Assembly: GCA_036375715.1 (NCBI GenBank)
Contig: DASVBS010000034.1
Span: 111,868-175,867, forward strand
From: Longimicrobiaceae bacterium
GTDB lineage: Bacteria > Gemmatimonadota > Gemmatimonadetes > Longimicrobiales > Longimicrobiaceae
Reading direction: 5' to 3'
DNA: 64,000 bases
Shown: one piece after another, positions 52,116-60,252 of the stretch
Position numbering within the stretch: the stretch's first letter is position 1
Layout: the number at the start of each line of letters is the position of its first letter
Position numbers and translations under genes: made by a program
The notes under the pieces: generated by a model
Told to the model about the DNA's origin: nothing
What the model saw: the letters and a program-made list of their open reading frames with translations, nothing else
The model's database searches: none

Positions 52116-52129
52116 GTGACATGTGTCAC
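52116..52129 (+). promoter_or_regulatory. Candidate Crp-type site 3, in front of the Crp/Fnr gene
   Basis: GTGACATGTGTCAC is a perfect 14-bp palindrome of the form GTGA-N6-TCAC. A weak promoter CTGACC (52129-52134), 17-nt spacer, TAGCGT (52152-52157) would put its centre at about -41.5. Autoregulation is inferred. Confidence 0.55.
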
Positions 52130-52230
52130 TGACCGGCTGCACAGAGGGGCCTAGCGTCACGTGCAGGCCGACGATTTACGCTCGGCCGTCCCCGCAGCAA
52201 TCCGCGGGACTCCGCAGACCGGAGGAGGTC

Positions 52231-53019
52231 ATGAGCCGCCGATGCACACACGATCCAGTCCGGGTGGTCTCGAAGCAGCCCCTGTTCGCCTCGCTGTCCG
52301 AGGCTGAGTGCGCCGCCCTCGTACGGCGTTCCGTCTGCCGGGCCGTGAGTCGTGGCGAGGTCCTCTTCCGTGAGGGAGAGCCGTGTCGCGGTCTGTATCT
52401 GGTCGTCGAAGGGGAGGTGCGTAGCTATCGCGCCAACCGCGACGGCGACGAGCAGGTGTTCGGAACCTTCCGGGCGGGCGACTCGCTGGGGGAGGTGTCC
52501 CTCTTCGATGAGGGCGCACACCTGGCCTCCGCACGCGTCACGGAGGCGGGGCGGGTGCTCTTCCTCCCGCTGGACGAGGTGCATGCTCTCTATCGCACCC
52601 ACCCACAGGTCGCCATGGCAGTGGTCCGCGAGCTGGGCCAGCGCGTCCGCGCGCTCGCGGCGCTCGTCGACCGGCTCGCCCTCCAGAACGTGCGCACCCG
52701 GGTGGCGGGTGCAGTGCTGGCCTTCGCGACCGCCCACGACGCGCTGCGACCCGGCGCCACCTTCCGGCTGCCGCGTACGCAGGAGGAGTTGGCCGGAGAG
52801 CTCGGGACGACCCGCGAAGGCGTCTCGCGCGCCCTCCGTCATCTCCGCATGACCGGCGCGATCGACCAGCGTGGAGCGAGGATCCAGGTGCTGCAGCCGG
52901 ACCGCCTGCGCCGGTTGGCCGAAGGGGAAGGTCACGACTCGGCCGACCGCCGTGGCCGCAGGGCGATGTACCGTCTGACTCCCGAGCCGGCCAACGGGGG
53001 CGGGCGACGCTGCGCCTGA
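52231..53019 (+). CDS. Crp/Fnr-family transcription regulator
   Basis: A 262-residue regulator. The N-terminal cyclic-nucleotide-binding-like barrel (about 15-125) keeps GEVSLF at 87-92 but lacks the Arg-Ser that anchor cAMP phosphate (residues LA at the matching place), so canonical cAMP binding is doubtful. The Cys pattern is not that of FNR. The C-terminal helix-turn-helix has TREGVSR: R195, E196 and R200 match the three E. coli Crp residues that read GTGA. A GGAGGAGG site precedes ATG 52231, and a GTGA-N6-TCAC palindrome lies 102 bases upstream. Confidence 0.92.
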   Translation: MSRRCTHDPVRVVSKQPLFASLSEAECAALVRRSVCRAVSRGEVLFREGEPCRGLYLVVEGEVRSYRANRDGDEQVFGTFRAGDSLGEVSLFDEGAHLASARVTEAGRVLFLPLDEVHALYRTHPQVAMAVVRELGQRVRALAALVDRLALQNVRTRVAGAVLAFATAHDALRPGATFRLPRTQEELAGELGTTREGVSRALRHLRMTGAIDQRGARIQVLQPDRLRRLAEGEGHDSADRRGRRAMYRLTPEPANGGGRRCA

Positions 53020-53342
53020 GCCTCTCGACTGCCTCTCGCTTCCCCGGAGCGTGTCCGCTGCCGCCGGCAGCGCGACGGATGCACGCCGCCTGCACGCGAA
53101 GATCGTTGCGCTCAGGCGGCGTGCTCGCATAGTTGACGGGTACCTTCTCCGTCCGCCCCCCTCTGCTCCGCACGAGCTCGTCGGCACACCGAACGAAGTG
53201 GCTCTCCCGAGCACCTGCGGCGGATCTCACCACCCGAACAACGCGACAAACCCTCCGAATCTCTGAGCACCTACCCGCCCGAGCAGCGCTCGGGCGCGCT
53301 TGCGGGCCGCACGCCCGCTTCATTCCCCACCCGGAGGCTCCC
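53020..53342. other. Intergenic region, no gene seen
   Basis: These 323 bases separate the Crp/Fnr gene from the Bor-like gene. In-frame codons extend upstream of 53343 but have no conserved sequence. No strong hairpin or promoter was identified. Confidence 0.35.
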
Positions 53343-53768
53343 ATGCGCCGTGGAAGACGTGGGTTCATGCTTGTCGGTACCGTCCTGCTCGCGGGTTGTT
53401 ATCACGCGACCATCGAAACGGGACTGCCTCCATCCGGCGAGGTGATCGAGGTGGAGTGGGCGCATGGCTTCGTCTACGGCTTGGTGCCTCCTTCCACGAT
53501 CGAGGCGGCGGAGGAGTGCCCCAACGGCGTCGCGACTGTAGAGACCCAGCTCTCCTTCCTGAACCAGGTCGCGAGCGCTCTGACGCTGGGGATCTACACA
53601 CCCATGCAGATCACCGTGCGCTGCGCCTCGCGGGGCGCGGCCGCACTCGACCGCTTCGAGGTGCCGGCACGCGCCTCGCTCGAGGAGGCGCGCGAAGTCG
53701 TCACGCGCGCGGTGGTGCTGTCCGCCGATCGGGACGTGCCGGTGGTGGTACGCTTCCTGAACGAGTAG
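53343..53768 (+). CDS. Bor-family lipoprotein
   Basis: A 141-residue lipoprotein (lipobox LLAGC at residues 15-19). The mature part follows the Bor pattern: a GFVYGLVPP segment, CPNGVATVETQLSFLNQV with a Cys, TLGIYTPMQITVRC with the second Cys (a likely disulfide), then a C-terminal helix-strand extension. Lambda Bor is an outer-membrane lipoprotein linked to serum resistance; the function in free-living bacteria is unknown. ATG 53343 gives a compact signal peptide. It is a single gene between the regulator and a usp gene. Confidence 0.78.
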   Translation: MRRGRRGFMLVGTVLLAGCYHATIETGLPPSGEVIEVEWAHGFVYGLVPPSTIEAAEECPNGVATVETQLSFLNQVASALTLGIYTPMQITVRCASRGAAALDRFEVPARASLEEAREVVTRAVVLSADRDVPVVVRFLNE

Positions 53769-54004
53769 AGGCTGACGGGTCGCGGTTCCGGCGGTCGCTG
53801 GCATCGGCCCGTCGCGTTCGAAGCGGCGGGTCGATTGCTGTGGCCGAGCCCCGGTCGAGTCGGTGCGGGCTCGGGTTCCTCCCGACAATTCTCTCCAACA
53901 ATTCCCCATTACCCTGCGACCCCACCCCCTGCACATTGGGAAGCGGCACCAGACCGCGACCGGGCGACTTACCTCGTCCTGTCCATCCCTTTCCGGAGGC
54001 AGAC

Positions 54005-54916
54005 ATGGAGCAAGGCATTCGTAACATCGTTCTCGGAGTCGCCGAGCTGGAGCCGGAGGACCCGCAGCTCGCCCCCACGCTCCGCCTGGCGGAGGCGCTC
54101 GGGGCAACACTGCACGTGGTCCACGCTTACCATCTTCCTGACCCCGTGCTGTACCCGTATCCGGAGATGCCCGTCTTCAGCTCCGAGCATCTGAAAGAGG
54201 TCGAGGAGCAGACGCGCACGCGGCTCGAAGCCCAGGTCCAGGCGCTCTCCCGGGGAGCTTCCATCGTCTGCAGGGCGGTACCGCTCCCGGCCGAAAAGGC
54301 GATTCTCGATGTCGCCGACGAGGTGCATGCCGACCTGGTGGTGGTGGGAGCAACCCGGCGCGGCACGCTCGCGCGGACGATTCTCGGGACCACCGCGCAG
54401 AGGGTGGTGCGCGCGGCAAAAGCTCCCGTCCTGGTGCGGCGAAGGGAAGAGCACGACCAGCTTCGACGGATCCTCTTCACCACCGACCTCTCCGACCATA
54501 GCGAGGCCGTATATCGGCGCGGGCGCGAGCTCACCGCGATACTCGGCCGGGGTGAGGTGGCCGAGCACCGGGTTCTGCTGGTGCTGGATTACGACGTGCC
54601 GCCGCTGCCACCCCTGTCGAGGGAATCACTCGTCGATTCGGCCATGCCCGAACTCGAAAGGTTCCTCCGCTCGGTCGATCCTTCGGCTCCTGGCTCGATT
54701 GCGACAATCCGAATCGGTGAGGCCTCCAAGGAGATCGTAGCGGAAGCCTCTGATTGGAAGGCGGATCTCCTGGTGGTGGGCACCCACGGGCGGAAAGGCG
54801 CATCGCGCTTCCTTATCGGAAGCGTGGCCGAAGGAGTCGTGCGCACGGCGATGTGCGACGTCCTGGTGATTCCGAGCGCCGCCCTGGCGGCCCAACCGGA
54901 AGCGCAAACGCCATGA
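54005..54916 (+). CDS. Universal stress protein, two Usp domains
   Basis: A 303-residue protein. Domain 1 (about 4-145) begins NIVLGVAELEPEDPQ and has loop GATRRGTLARTILGTT; domain 2 (about 155-295) begins RILFTTDLSDHSEAVYRRG and has the full G-x2-G-x9-G-S loop (GTHGRKGASRFLIGS), so ATP binding is predicted for domain 2. This matches the domain arrangement of the usp gene at 38743. It is followed by the PEP synthase gene after 90 bases. Confidence 0.92.
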   Translation: MEQGIRNIVLGVAELEPEDPQLAPTLRLAEALGATLHVVHAYHLPDPVLYPYPEMPVFSSEHLKEVEEQTRTRLEAQVQALSRGASIVCRAVPLPAEKAILDVADEVHADLVVVGATRRGTLARTILGTTAQRVVRAAKAPVLVRRREEHDQLRRILFTTDLSDHSEAVYRRGRELTAILGRGEVAEHRVLLVLDYDVPPLPPLSRESLVDSAMPELERFLRSVDPSAPGSIATIRIGEASKEIVAEASDWKADLLVVGTHGRKGASRFLIGSVAEGVVRTAMCDVLVIPSAALAAQPEAQTP

Positions 54917-55006
54917 GCGACCGGCGCCTCCCAGGCGGCGTGTTCGATCCGCGTGGGGCTCGCGATCGCCGGGCGCCCATGAAGAACTATGGAAGGAGAT
55001 GATCCG

Positions 55007-57415
55007 ATGTCCGTGGCTCGCTGGTTGAGGTGGTTCGACGACGTCGGGTTGGACGACGTGGCGGAGGTAGGCGGAAAGAATGCTTCGCTGGGCGAGATGC
55101 GCCGGGCGCTCGTACCGCTCGGCATTGCCGTGCCGGACGGGTTTGCGACCACGGCGGAAGCCTATCGCGCCTTCCTTCACGAGAACGGCCTCGAGGAGGT
55201 ACTCGAGAAGGAGCTGAGCGGGCTCGACGTAAGGGACATCGACAGCCTGAAGCGAGCGGGGCGGCGGGTGCGCAGCGCTTTCCTGTCGGCGGAGCTACCG
55301 CGCGGGCTGGTGGACGCCGTGTCCCAGGCCTATGAGCGCCTGGAGGAGGAATACGGCGAGCAGTGCGACGTGGCGGTGCGCAGTAGCGCCACCGCCGAGG
55401 ACCTACCGGAGGCGAGCTTCGCGGGCCAGCAGGAGACCTTCCTGAACGTGCGCGGCCCGAGCATGCTCGTCGATGCGATTCGGCGCTGCTTCGCCTCGCT
55501 CTTCACCGACCGGGCCATCGTCTACCGAGCCGACCGGGGCTTCGAACACCGACAGGTGGCCCTCTCGGTTGGCGTCCAGAAGATGGTGCGCTCCGACCTC
55601 GCCAGCGCCGGGGTGATGTTCTCCATCGACACAGAGACCGGGTTTAATAACGCGGTCCTGATCAGCGCGGCGTACGGCCTGGGGGAGAGCGTCGTGCAGG
55701 GAAGCGTCAACCCGGACGAGTACTACGTCTTCAAGCCGACGCTCCTGCAGGGCTTCCGCCCGGTGCTGCAGAAGAAGCTGGGCTCCAAGGAGTTCAAGCT
55801 GATCTACGAGGAAGGCGGCAGCCGGCCCACACGCAGCGTCCCGGTTCCCCCTGACGAGCGCAGGCGCTGGGTCCTCACCGATGACGAGATCCTCACCCTG
55901 GCCCGCTGGGCGTGCGCCGTGGAGGAGCACTACTCGAAATACCACGGAACGCCCACCCCGATGGACATGGAGTGGGCCAAGGATGGCCTCACGGGCGAGC
56001 TGTTCCTGGTGCAGGCGCGCCCGGAGACGGTGCACGCCCAGCGCGCGGGAACGGTGATCGAGCGCCACATCCTGGATGAGACCGGCGAAGTGATCGTGAC
56101 CGGGCGCAGCGTGGGCGATCGCATCGGGAAGGGAGTCGCCCGGATCATCCGGAGCCCGGCCGACCTCGATCAGCTCCGGGAAGGGGAAGTGCTGGTCACC
56201 GAGATGACCGACCCCGACTGGGAGCCGGTGATGCGGCGCGCCGCAGCAATCGTGACCGACAGGGGTGGACGAACCTGCCACGCCGCCATCGTCAGCCGCG
56301 AGCTGGGCATCCCCGCGGTGGTCGGCACCGAACGCGGCACGTCGGTGATTCCGGACGGCGAGGAGGTCACCGTCTCGTGCGCAGAAGGGGAAATCGGCCA
56401 TATCTATCGCGGGCTGCTACGCAGTCACATCGAGCGCACGGACCTCGCCGACCTGCCGCGCCCCCGCACGGCAGTCATGCTCAACGTGGGCAACCCGTCC
56501 GAGGCGTTCGCGCTCTCGGCCCTCCCCAATGACGGTGTTGGCCTGGCTCGCCTGGAGTTCATCATCGGGTCGCACGTGCGCACCCACCCGATGGCGCTCC
56601 TCTACCCCAAACGAGTCTCGAAGGCGCGGGAGCGGGCGGAGATCTACCGGTTGACGGAAGGATACCCGGATCGCAGGCAGTACTTCGTCGATCGCCTGGC
56701 GGAGGGGGTGGCCATGATCGCGGCCGCTTTCTGGCCGCGTGACGTGATCGTTCGCCTCTCCGACTTCAAGACCAACGAGTACGCAAGCCTGATCGGCGGC
56801 CGCGATTTCGAGCCGGTCGAGGAGAACCCCATGCTCGGCTTCCGTGGGGCTTCGCGGTACTACGACGACCGCTACCGCGAGGGCTTCGCGCTCGAATGTC
56901 GCGCCATGTGCAAGGTCCGAGACGAGATGGGGCTGCGCAACGTAAAGCTGATGATCCCCTTCTGTCGCACAGTGGAGGAGGGGGAGCGAGTGCTCGCGGA
57001 GATGGCTGCAAACGGCCTCGTCCGCGGGGAGAACGGCCTCGAGATCTACGTGATGTGCGAGATCCCGAGCAACGTGATTCTCGCCGCCGAGTTCGCCCGC
57101 ATCTTCGACGGCTTCTCGATCGGCAGCAACGACCTCACCCAGCTCATACTCGGCGTCGATCGAGACTCGGAGCTCGTCGCTCACCTGTTCGACGAGAGGA
57201 ACGAAGCGGTGAAGCGGATGATCACTGAGGTCATCGCCGCCGCGCGAGCAGCCGGACGGAAAGTCGGCATCTGCGGACAGGCCCCGAGCGACTATCCCGA
57301 GTTCGCGCGCTTCCTGGTGCAGGCGGGGATCGACAGCATCTCGCTCATTCCGGACGCCGTCGTCAGCACCACGCTCCGGCTGCTCGAGCTCGAGGAGCCC
57401 GCGGTGGCGCGGTGA
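55007..57415 (+). CDS. ppsA: Phosphoenolpyruvate synthase
   Basis: An 802-residue enzyme converting pyruvate, ATP and water to PEP, AMP and phosphate. Order: ATP-grasp domain with VGGKNASLGEM start, GVMFSIDTETGF and QARPETVHA; swivelling phosphohistidine domain with catalytic His425 in GGRTCHAAIVSRELG; then the PEP-utilising barrel with LNVGNP, MVPFCRT-like IPFCRTVEEG, and the SIGSNDLTQ and GICGQAPSDYPE blocks at the C-terminus. Length equals the family. ATG 55007 is 8 bases after GGAAGGAG; ATG 54989 overlaps that site. It enables gluconeogenesis and lies among stress genes. Confidence 0.96.
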   Translation: MSVARWLRWFDDVGLDDVAEVGGKNASLGEMRRALVPLGIAVPDGFATTAEAYRAFLHENGLEEVLEKELSGLDVRDIDSLKRAGRRVRSAFLSAELPRGLVDAVSQAYERLEEEYGEQCDVAVRSSATAEDLPEASFAGQQETFLNVRGPSMLVDAIRRCFASLFTDRAIVYRADRGFEHRQVALSVGVQKMVRSDLASAGVMFSIDTETGFNNAVLISAAYGLGESVVQGSVNPDEYYVFKPTLLQGFRPVLQKKLGSKEFKLIYEEGGSRPTRSVPVPPDERRRWVLTDDEILTLARWACAVEEHYSKYHGTPTPMDMEWAKDGLTGELFLVQARPETVHAQRAGTVIERHILDETGEVIVTGRSVGDRIGKGVARIIRSPADLDQLREGEVLVTEMTDPDWEPVMRRAAAIVTDRGGRTCHAAIVSRELGIPAVVGTERGTSVIPDGEEVTVSCAEGEIGHIYRGLLRSHIERTDLADLPRPRTAVMLNVGNPSEAFALSALPNDGVGLARLEFIIGSHVRTHPMALLYPKRVSKARERAEIYRLTEGYPDRRQYFVDRLAEGVAMIAAAFWPRDVIVRLSDFKTNEYASLIGGRDFEPVEENPMLGFRGASRYYDDRYREGFALECRAMCKVRDEMGLRNVKLMIPFCRTVEEGERVLAEMAANGLVRGENGLEIYVMCEIPSNVILAAEFARIFDGFSIGSNDLTQLILGVDRDSELVAHLFDERNEAVKRMITEVIAAARAAGRKVGICGQAPSDYPEFARFLVQAGIDSISLIPDAVVSTTLRLLELEEPAVAR

Positions 57416-57507
57416 TGGGGGGTGCGGCCAGCGCCGCCGACCGGACGGTTTCCGAGGACGAAACGCCGCGACACACAACCAGTAACCGTCGGATGGCACG
57501 ATCCCGG

Positions 57508-57552
57508 CCCGTAGGCGCGCCCCTTGTGGGGCCCCTTGTAGGCGCCCGCAAG
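57508..57552 (+). repeat. GTAGGGGCG-type dispersed palindromic repeat, copy 2
   Basis: It matches 24640-24684 at 38 of 45 positions and is intergenic, between ppsA and the GGDEF gene. The surrounding 57416-57593 stretch has no gene. Confidence 0.75.
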
Positions 57553-57593
57553 AGAAATCTGCGGACGGGTCAGCTTTGCGTAAGCCGCCGATC

Positions 57594-58343
57594 TCAGCGT
57601 CGCGGGGCGGCCACGACGGTGCGGTTTCGCCCCTGAGCCTTTGCCGCGTACATCGCCTCGTCGGCCGCCTGCAACAGCTCCTGCGCAGTGGCGCCAGGCA
57701 GCTCGGAGGTGCTTGCCACCCCGGCGGACGCGGTGATCCGAACGAAGCCGGCATCGCCGTTGGGCAGGCGGGTCTCCACCTGCGCGATGGCCGCGCGAAC
57801 GCGCTCCGCGACCTCGCAGGCGGAGGATCCAGAGCTGTTCGGCAACAGGAGCGCGAACTCCTCGCCCCCGATGCGCGCTTCGGTCTCTCCGTGGCGGGTC
57901 GTCGCGGTAACGGCGCGCGCGGTGTTGATGAGCACGGCATCGCCCGCGAGGTGACCGTGCTCGTCGTTGATGCGCTTGAAATGATCCAGGTCGAGGATCA
58001 CCACGGCCAGCGGATCGCCCGTGCGCTTCGCTTCCGCGAGCTCCTCGGCCAGCCGGGTATAGAAGTAGCGCACATTGCGCATGCCGGTCAGCGCGTCGGT
58101 AACGGAGAGCATCTCCAGACGCGCGTTCACGTCCAGCAGGTGGTCCTCACGGCGGCCGAGAATCGAGCCGAAGAGACCGAAGGCGACCGCCGTGCCTATG
58201 GTCATGTAGAGGTAGAGCAGGGGACTGCGAAGCAGCGCGGCACCTGCGGGAACGCCGCGAAGCAGCTCGATCAGCAACCAGCCCAGCGGAGCGCCGATCG
58301 AGAGACCGACAGCTTGAAGCGTGCGGGTCGTCGTCCTCTTCAT
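57594..58343 (-). CDS. Diguanylate cyclase (GGDEF) membrane protein
   Basis: A 249-residue protein with two N-terminal membrane spans (about 10-30 and 40-62) and a GGDEF domain (about 75-245) with active-site GGEEF at 159-163 and the DLDHFKRINDEHGH block. It should make c-di-GMP. The product-inhibition site RxxD upstream reads R150-H-G-E153, so feedback is probably altered. No periplasmic sensor domain is visible: the loop between spans is short. It is divergent from the four-domain usp gene. Confidence 0.92.
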   Translation of the reverse strand: MKRTTTRTLQAVGLSIGAPLGWLLIELLRGVPAGAALLRSPLLYLYMTIGTAVAFGLFGSILGRREDHLLDVNARLEMLSVTDALTGMRNVRYFYTRLAEELAEAKRTGDPLAVVILDLDHFKRINDEHGHLAGDAVLINTARAVTATTRHGETEARIGGEEFALLLPNSSGSSACEVAERVRAAIAQVETRLPNGDAGFVRITASAGVASTSELPGATAQELLQAADEAMYAAKAQGRNRTVVAAPRR

Positions 58344-58416
58344 GGTTACCGGGTGATGGGGAGGATCTGCGCGAGGCGCGGCCCGGGCCGGGCCGACCAG
58401 CATGGGAGGAGCTGAG

Positions 58417-60252
58417 ATGGAACCGAGGAATATCCGGTCGATCGTCGTCGCGACCGACCTCACAACCGAATGCGATCGGGTCGTCCGCACGGCCGCCTCG
58501 ATCGCCGCTCTCACCGGGGCGGAGCTCCACCTGATCCACGTGCTCAAGATCACTACGCTGCCCCCCGCGCTGAGCACGGAGGACACCACACCCGATCTCG
58601 AGGCCTTCGAGCAGGCACAGGAAGCGCTCGAGGCGCAGGTCGAGCGATCGACCCCAGCAGGGTTCGAACCAGCCGGCATGCTGGTCGTTGCGGATCCGTC
58701 CGAGTCCGAGGCGACCCGTCGACACGTGGAGGAGACCGGCGCTGACCTGGTCGTGCTTGGGCCGCACAGGGGCTCACCGACGGACCGCCCCTACCTGGGC
58801 ACCACGGCGGATCGGGTGATCCGGATGACGAGCGTCCCCTGCCTGATCGTGCGGGAGCAGATCGAGTTTCCTATCCGGCGGATCGGGGTTCTCACCGACT
58901 TCTCCTCCGCGGCACGCGCCGCCTTCGCAGCCGCCCTGGGGTGGATCGAAGGGTTCTCCGGCGGCCCGTCCGCGAGGGGCGACGATCGCGTGCAGGTCTC
59001 CGTGGCACACCTCGCCTGGGCCGGAACCACGACGGACACGGCAAAGGTGGAGACCGAGACCATTCGCCCGCAGCTCGAACGGTTCATCGAGCGAGTCGTC
59101 CCCGCCGACGCGCTACGCAATGTCGATGTGCTTCCGCGGGTTCTCTGGGCGGAGGACGCGATCGATACGATTACCCGGTGGGTTCGGAACGAATCGCTAC
59201 CGCTGGTCGTGCTCGGCACCCAGGGGATCAGCCGGTTGCCATACCTCTACCTCGGCAGCCTGGCCTCGACCGTGGCGCGGACCGCCCCCTGCTCCGTGCT
59301 TCTCGTCCCGCCCGACTACACCCCCGCGTCGGAGCTCGAAGAGGCGGCTCGCGCCCTGCGGGTCGACACCGTGGTGACGGGCGTCGACTTCCACGAGAGC
59401 TCCTGGGAAGCTGCGCTGTGGGCGATGCGGTATCTCGCTCCCGAGGCTGCCCACGAGCTGGTCCATGTCATCGACCCACCCGATCTGCCGGGACCGCTGC
59501 GGAAGCTCGCGGGGAACCGCGAACAGCTCCGCATTGCCACCCGGAACGCGGCGCAACGCCGCCTGGAAGAGCTGCGCGACCTGGGGGTATCTCCCCACGT
59601 GACCACCCACATTCGTGAAGGAGCGCCGGCGGCCGAGATTCTCCGGCTGGCGGAGGAATCGGGTGGCGACCTCGTGGTGGTCGGCGAACAGGGGCCGACG
59701 CGTGGTGTGGCTGCGCTACTGGGCAGCACGGCGGAGCGCGTGCTCTTCGAATCGGACATCCCGGTCCTGGTAGCGAGAAAGGTGGGCGATGCTCCTCCGC
59801 GCCACCTCCTCGTGGCCATCGATCCTTCCGAGATCTCAGCGCGGCTGCTGGAATGGGCCAGGGCACTGCAATCGCGCTTCGATGCCTCCGTCACCCTCCT
59901 GAACGTGGTGGACCGTGTGCTCCTCGTCGACGAGCTCACGGGGCTTCCCACCACGAAGACCTTCGAGCGGCTGCAGGAGGATGCGACCCGCGCAATGGAG
60001 TCGTGGCTCCGGGAGCAGGTCCGGACTGCGGGTCTCTCCGACGGTCGGGTGACGACGAAAGTGGCGGTGGGTGACCCGGCTTACGAGATCATTTCGGCAG
60101 CCGCAAGCGAGAAGGCCGACCTGCTGTTGCTGGGTAGCAAAGGAGGTGACGTCGCCCGCACCCCGATGATCGGGCGGATCGTCAACAAAGTGGTGCGTAG
60201 CGCTCCCTGCTCGGTGCTGGTGGTGTCCCCCTCAAATGCGGAGGAGAGATGA
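58417..60252 (+). CDS. Universal stress protein with four tandem Usp domains
   Basis: A 611-residue protein containing four Usp folds. Approximate limits: 5-145 (SIVVATDLTTECDR; loop GPHRGSPTDRPYLGTT), 150-300 (GVLTDFSSAARAAFA; complete loop GTQGISRLPYLYLGS), 310-450 (VVTGVDFHESSWEAA; complete loop GEQGPTRGVAALLGS) and 460-611 (LLVAIDPSEISARLLE; loop GSKGGDVARTPMIGR). Domains 2 and 3 keep the ATP loop; 1 and 4 do not fully. A head-to-tail quartet in one chain is uncommon, since most Usp proteins have one or two domains. A GGGAGGAG site precedes ATG 58417. It overlaps the RNase gene (ATGA). Confidence 0.92.
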   Translation: MEPRNIRSIVVATDLTTECDRVVRTAASIAALTGAELHLIHVLKITTLPPALSTEDTTPDLEAFEQAQEALEAQVERSTPAGFEPAGMLVVADPSESEATRRHVEETGADLVVLGPHRGSPTDRPYLGTTADRVIRMTSVPCLIVREQIEFPIRRIGVLTDFSSAARAAFAAALGWIEGFSGGPSARGDDRVQVSVAHLAWAGTTTDTAKVETETIRPQLERFIERVVPADALRNVDVLPRVLWAEDAIDTITRWVRNESLPLVVLGTQGISRLPYLYLGSLASTVARTAPCSVLLVPPDYTPASELEEAARALRVDTVVTGVDFHESSWEAALWAMRYLAPEAAHELVHVIDPPDLPGPLRKLAGNREQLRIATRNAAQRRLEELRDLGVSPHVTTHIREGAPAAEILRLAEESGGDLVVVGEQGPTRGVAALLGSTAERVLFESDIPVLVARKVGDAPPRHLLVAIDPSEISARLLEWARALQSRFDASVTLLNVVDRVLLVDELTGLPTTKTFERLQEDATRAMESWLREQVRTAGLSDGRVTTKVAVGDPAYEIISAAASEKADLLLLGSKGGDVARTPMIGRIVNKVVRSAPCSVLVVSPSNAEER

